A program made the translations under genes and the position numbers. Below, piece after piece: positions 61,416-64,000 of a stretch of DNA of 64,000 nucleotides. Source of the DNA: Pyxidicoccus sp. MSG2 (GTDB lineage Bacteria; Myxococcota; Myxococcia; Myxococcales; Myxococcaceae); the NCBI RefSeq assembly GCF_026626705.1, contig NZ_JAPNKC010000001.1, positions 3,472,001-3,536,000 of the forward strand, in the 5' to 3' direction. Under the pieces are notes generated by a model that had not been told where the DNA came from, did no database searches, and was given only the letters and a program-made list of their open reading frames with translations. Within the stretch, counting starts at the first letter, position 1. Every line of letters begins with the position of its first letter.

Positions 61416-64000
61416 ATGGCCGAGGGTGAGGTCCGGCAGTACTGGGTTCGCAACGACAGGGGCACCATGTGGGGGCCCCTCACCCTGCCGACCATCGAGC
61501 TGCTCGTGGAGAGCGGCTCCATCAAGGGCAAGCTCCAGGTCTCCGAGGACGGGCTCAACTTCGCCTTCCCCTGGCGCTTCCCCGAGGCCCGCGACGCCTT
61601 CCCCCGCGCCATGTGGGGCGATGGAGCGCCAAACGCCCCGGCTCAGGCGCCGGGGGCCAGCTCGCCCGGCCCCACGCCCGAAGCAGGCACCGGAGGGATG
61701 CCCGGTGCCGCGACGCCGGGTGCTGCGCCCATGGCCGGTCCGGGTGCGGCTCCGATGGCAGGTCCCGGTGCGGCACCCATGGCTGGGCCCGGCACAGCTC
61801 CGATGGCAGGTCCCGGTACGGCGCCGCGAGCAGGCCCTGGGGCCGCTCCGATGGCAGGCCCCGGTGCGGCGCCGATGGCCGGCCCGGGTACCCGACCGAT
61901 GGCGGGTCCGGGCGCAGCGCCGATGGCGGGCCCGGGCACCCGTCCGGTGGCGGGCGCCGCGCCCATGGCCGGTCCGGGAACCCGACCGCCCGTGGCCGGT
62001 CCGGGAGCCCAGCCCAACGCGGACCCCGCGCGCCGTCCTGCTGTCCCCCCTCAGCCCGGTGTCGCCGGAGCCGTCCAGCGGCCGCCCGTCGCCGGAGCAG
62101 CGCCGGGCGCCCCGGGAGCCACCGCTCCGGGCGCGGGCCCCGGCACACCGCCGGGAGTCGCCGGGGCGCCAGGGGCCGTGCCGGGACGACCGCCGGTGCC
62201 GCCAGGCGCGCCTCAACCGGCCGGGCCCGCCGCCGCGCGCAGCGCCACTGCGCCCACCCCTGCTCCCTTTCCGAACCCCATGGCCGCGCCGGCCGCGCCC
62301 GGCCCCGCCGTCGTGGCGGCGGACGCCTCGCCCTTCGCGGTTCCGTCCCAGGGACAGCTCGACCAGCTCTCCCCCATCCGCCTCTATGGCCGCGTCGCCG
62401 CCGGGGAGCAGACGGGGCTGCTGTTGCTCACGCTGCCGGACCGGGTGGTCCACATCCACTTCCGCAAGGGCAACCCGGAGTTCGTCGACTCGTCGCATCC
62501 GGAGGACGCGCTCGGCACGTCCCTGATGGGAGCGAAGCTCCTCACGCCCGAGCAGCTCCAGCAGGCAGAGTCCGCGCGAGCGCGCTTCGGCGGGGACCTG
62601 CTCGCGGCGCTCTTCGGGCTGGGCCTCTTGCAGCCGGCCAGCGCCTTCACGCACCTGGCCCAGCGCGCGGTGCTCATCCTGGCCAGGGGCCTGCGCGCCG
62701 ACTCCGGCTCCTTCACCTTCGAGCCGCGCGACCTGCCGGGGCAGAAGGCGATGCCGCTCGGGAACCGCTGGGCGGTGCTGAGCGATGCCGTGCGCCGCCT
62801 GCCGCCCACGGACCTCAAGCGGCGGCTGACCCCGGTGCTCCAGCTCCCCATCATGAAGTCCGGCGGGCTGGTGGCCGCGAGCGAGCTGCGCCTCACCCCG
62901 CATGAGGTCCGCACGCTCGCCGTCATCGACGGCGTGCGCTCGGTGACGCAGCTGCTGAACGACTTCCCGCAGGACGGCGACCACCTGCTGCGCATCGCCT
63001 TCCTGCTCCGGGAGCTGGACGCGGTGTCCTTCGCCGCGCCCGCGAGGAGCGCCGCTGTCGCGCCGCCTCCCGGGGCCACGCCCCAGCCCGCCGCGCCCCA
63101 GCCCGCGGCCGCCGCAACGCCGCAGCGCCCTGCCGCGCCCCAGCCCGCGGCCGCCGCCACGCCGCAGCGGCCCACCGCGCCCCAGCCCGCGCCCGGCGCG
63201 CCTCGCCCGCCGCCTGTCGTGGGCCCGACCGCCGCGAGCCCGCCCCGCCCCGCTGGCGCCGCTCCAGGCGCACCCGCCCAACCCGGCGCCGCGCGTCCCG
63301 CTCCGCCCGTGATGCACGCGGCCCCCGGAGCCGCCGCGGCGCCCCGTCCCGCGAGCCCGCCGCCCGGAGCCGCGCGGCCTCCCGGAGCGACGCCTCCCAC
63401 CGTCACCGCGACGCAGCCCCGTCCCGCCAGCGCGGCGCCCACCGCCCCGGCGGCGCCCGCGACAGGCCCGGGCGCGGAAGAGATTCCCGCGCTGCGCCAG
63501 CTGGTCATGGCGCTGAAGCAGCAGAACCACTTCCAGCGGCTCGGGCTGACGGAGCAGACGAACTCGAGCGCGGTGAAGATTGCCTACTTCCGCCTGGCGA
63601 AGCTGTACCACCCGGACACGCTGCCGCAGGGCGCGCCGCCGGAGCTGGAGAAGCTGAAGGCGGAGGTCTTCGCGTACATCGGCGACGCCTACCGGATGCT
63701 CTCGGACGACAAGAGCCGCGCGCAGTACATCGAGGATTTGAAGGCGGGTGGCGGCGCCGGCACCGAGGTGGACATCAACTCCATCCTCATGGCCGAGGAG
63801 CTGTTCCAGAAGTCCTGCATCCTCGTGAAGGCGCGCAAGTTCGCCGAGGCCGTGAAGATGCTGGATGAGGCCATCAGGCTGAACTCGGAGGAGGCGGAGT
63901 TCTACGCGTGGCGGGGCTACGCGCGCTTCTTCACGGCGGCGGACAAGAAGGCGGCGCAGCCGGAGGCGTCCCGCGAAATCCAGAACGCCATCAAGCGCAA
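61416..64000 (+). CDS. GYF_2-like / DUF4388 / J-domain / TPR protein (3' end outside window)
   Basis: 861 residues are visible and the frame is open to the right edge. Residues about 8-60 look like a GYF_2 domain ([20 protein letters not shown]). Gly/Ala/Pro repeats (about 100-300) follow, then a DUF4388 domain (about 318-450), a second Pro/Ala linker, a J-domain with intact HPD (H732-P-D734, [14 protein letters not shown]) and TPR-like helices (from about 790). An intact HPD suggests it can stimulate a DnaK ATPase. The gene at 1930 is a shorter relative with HSP in place of HPD. It may link signalling or client sensing to Hsp70; that is inference. Confidence 0.85.
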   Translation, partial: MAEGEVRQYWVRNDRGTMWGPLTLPTIELLVESGSIKGKLQVSEDGLNFAFPWRFPEARDAFPRAMWGDGAPNAPAQAPGASSPGPTPEAGTGGMPGAATPGAAPMAGPGAAPMAGPGAAPMAGPGTAPMAGPGTAPRAGPGAAPMAGPGAAPMAGPGTRPMAGPGAAPMAGPGTRPVAGAAPMAGPGTRPPVAGPGAQPNADPARRPAVPPQPGVAGAVQRPPVAGAAPGAPGATAPGAGPGTPPGVAGAPGAVPGRPPVPPGAPQPAGPAAARSATAPTPAPFPNPMAAPAAPGPAVVAADASPFAVPSQGQLDQLSPIRLYGRVAAGEQTGLLLLTLPDRVVHIHFRKGNPEFVDSSHPEDALGTSLMGAKLLTPEQLQQAESARARFGGDLLAALFGLGLLQPASAFTHLAQRAVLILARGLRADSGSFTFEPRDLPGQKAMPLGNRWAVLSDAVRRLPPTDLKRRLTPVLQLPIMKSGGLVAASELRLTPHEVRTLAVIDGVRSVTQLLNDFPQDGDHLLRIAFLLRELDAVSFAAPARSAAVAPPPGATPQPAAPQPAAAATPQRPAAPQPAAAATPQRPTAPQPAPGAPRPPPVVGPTAASPPRPAGAAPGAPAQPGAARPAPPVMHAAPGAAAAPRPASPPPGAARPPGATPPTVTATQPRPASAAPTAPAAPATGPGAEEIPALRQLVMALKQQNHFQRLGLTEQTNSSAVKIAYFRLAKLYHPDTLPQGAPPELEKLKAEVFAYIGDAYRMLSDDKSRAQYIEDLKAGGGAGTEVDINSILMAEELFQKSCILVKARKFAEAVKMLDEAIRLNSEEAEFYAWRGYARFFTAADKKAAQPEASREIQNAIKR
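61719..62010 (+). repeat. 24-bp tandem repeat (about 10 copies)
   Basis: Units of 24 bp encode GAAPMAGP and variants ([16 protein letters not shown]), nine regular copies then degenerate ones. The block forms a disordered, collagen-like-composition linker without true GXY periodicity. Confidence 0.85.

Overview
This is a GC-rich (roughly 70%), densely coded chromosomal segment with strong G/C preference at third codon positions. The gene content points to a myxobacterium of the Myxococcus / Corallococcus / Pyxidicoccus type. Supporting this are a complete minor-pilin/PilY1 cluster, proteins combining DUF4388 (PATAN), J-like and TPR domains, a sigma-54 activator with its histidine kinase, long Ala/Pro-rich linkers, many lipoproteins, and GTG/TTG starts with ATGA/GTGA overlaps. 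This assignment is inferred from content; there is no rRNA or marker gene. I see no tRNA, rRNA, CRISPR array, insertion sequence, prophage or origin. The window reads as vertically inherited core and accessory genes.

Layout. 1-1714 (minus): end of a Tad/Flp-type locus (TadE-like, then a truncated TadG-like protein). 1930-8199 (minus): a probable four-gene operon of a giant coiled-coil protein, hemW, a TPR membrane protein and a DUF4388/J-like/TPR protein. 8400-11003 (plus): M16 peptidase. 11007-18941 (minus): fimU-pilV-pilW-pilX-pilY1, the priming complex of type IVa pili. 19252-20522 (minus): two overlapping lipoprotein genes. 20563-30324: prmA, a membrane protein with a helix-hairpin-helix-like tail, a YdjM-type hydrolase divergent from an AraC regulator, two Mpo1-like membrane proteins, an asparaginase/nucleotidyl cyclase pair, and rsmE.

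30435-39010 (plus): a small stress membrane protein with a good terminator, an RDD protein, a protein joining a GspE N-terminal domain to HEAT repeats, then a phosphodiesterase / histidine kinase / NtrC-type regulator operon. 39020-46433 (minus): a wax-ester synthase/DGAT, a zinc-finger membrane protein, a secreted Cys-rich protein, a PRMT-like methyltransferase and a 1029-residue plant-type methionine S-methyltransferase. 46661-50921 (plus): two proteins of unknown function and a rhomboid-TPR fusion, which converges on a site-2-protease/CBS gene (50929-52086).

52292-57373 (plus): COQ4 followed by a propionyl-CoA-type carboxylase operon (carboxyltransferase, unknown protein, biotin carboxylase, biotin carrier). 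The biotin carboxylase start abuts a perfect hairpin that covers its ribosome binding site. 57440-64000: a ferritin-like lipoprotein, a DUF1877 protein, a TSUP permease, a secreted protein made of four six-cysteine repeats, and a truncated GYF/DUF4388/J-domain protein.

The items I find most worth following are the bacterial plant-type methionine S-methyltransferase with an intact PLP lysine, the hairpin masking the accC ribosome binding site, the split carboxylase alpha subunit, the adjacent pair of intramembrane proteases, and the J-domain paralogues with and without the HPD motif.
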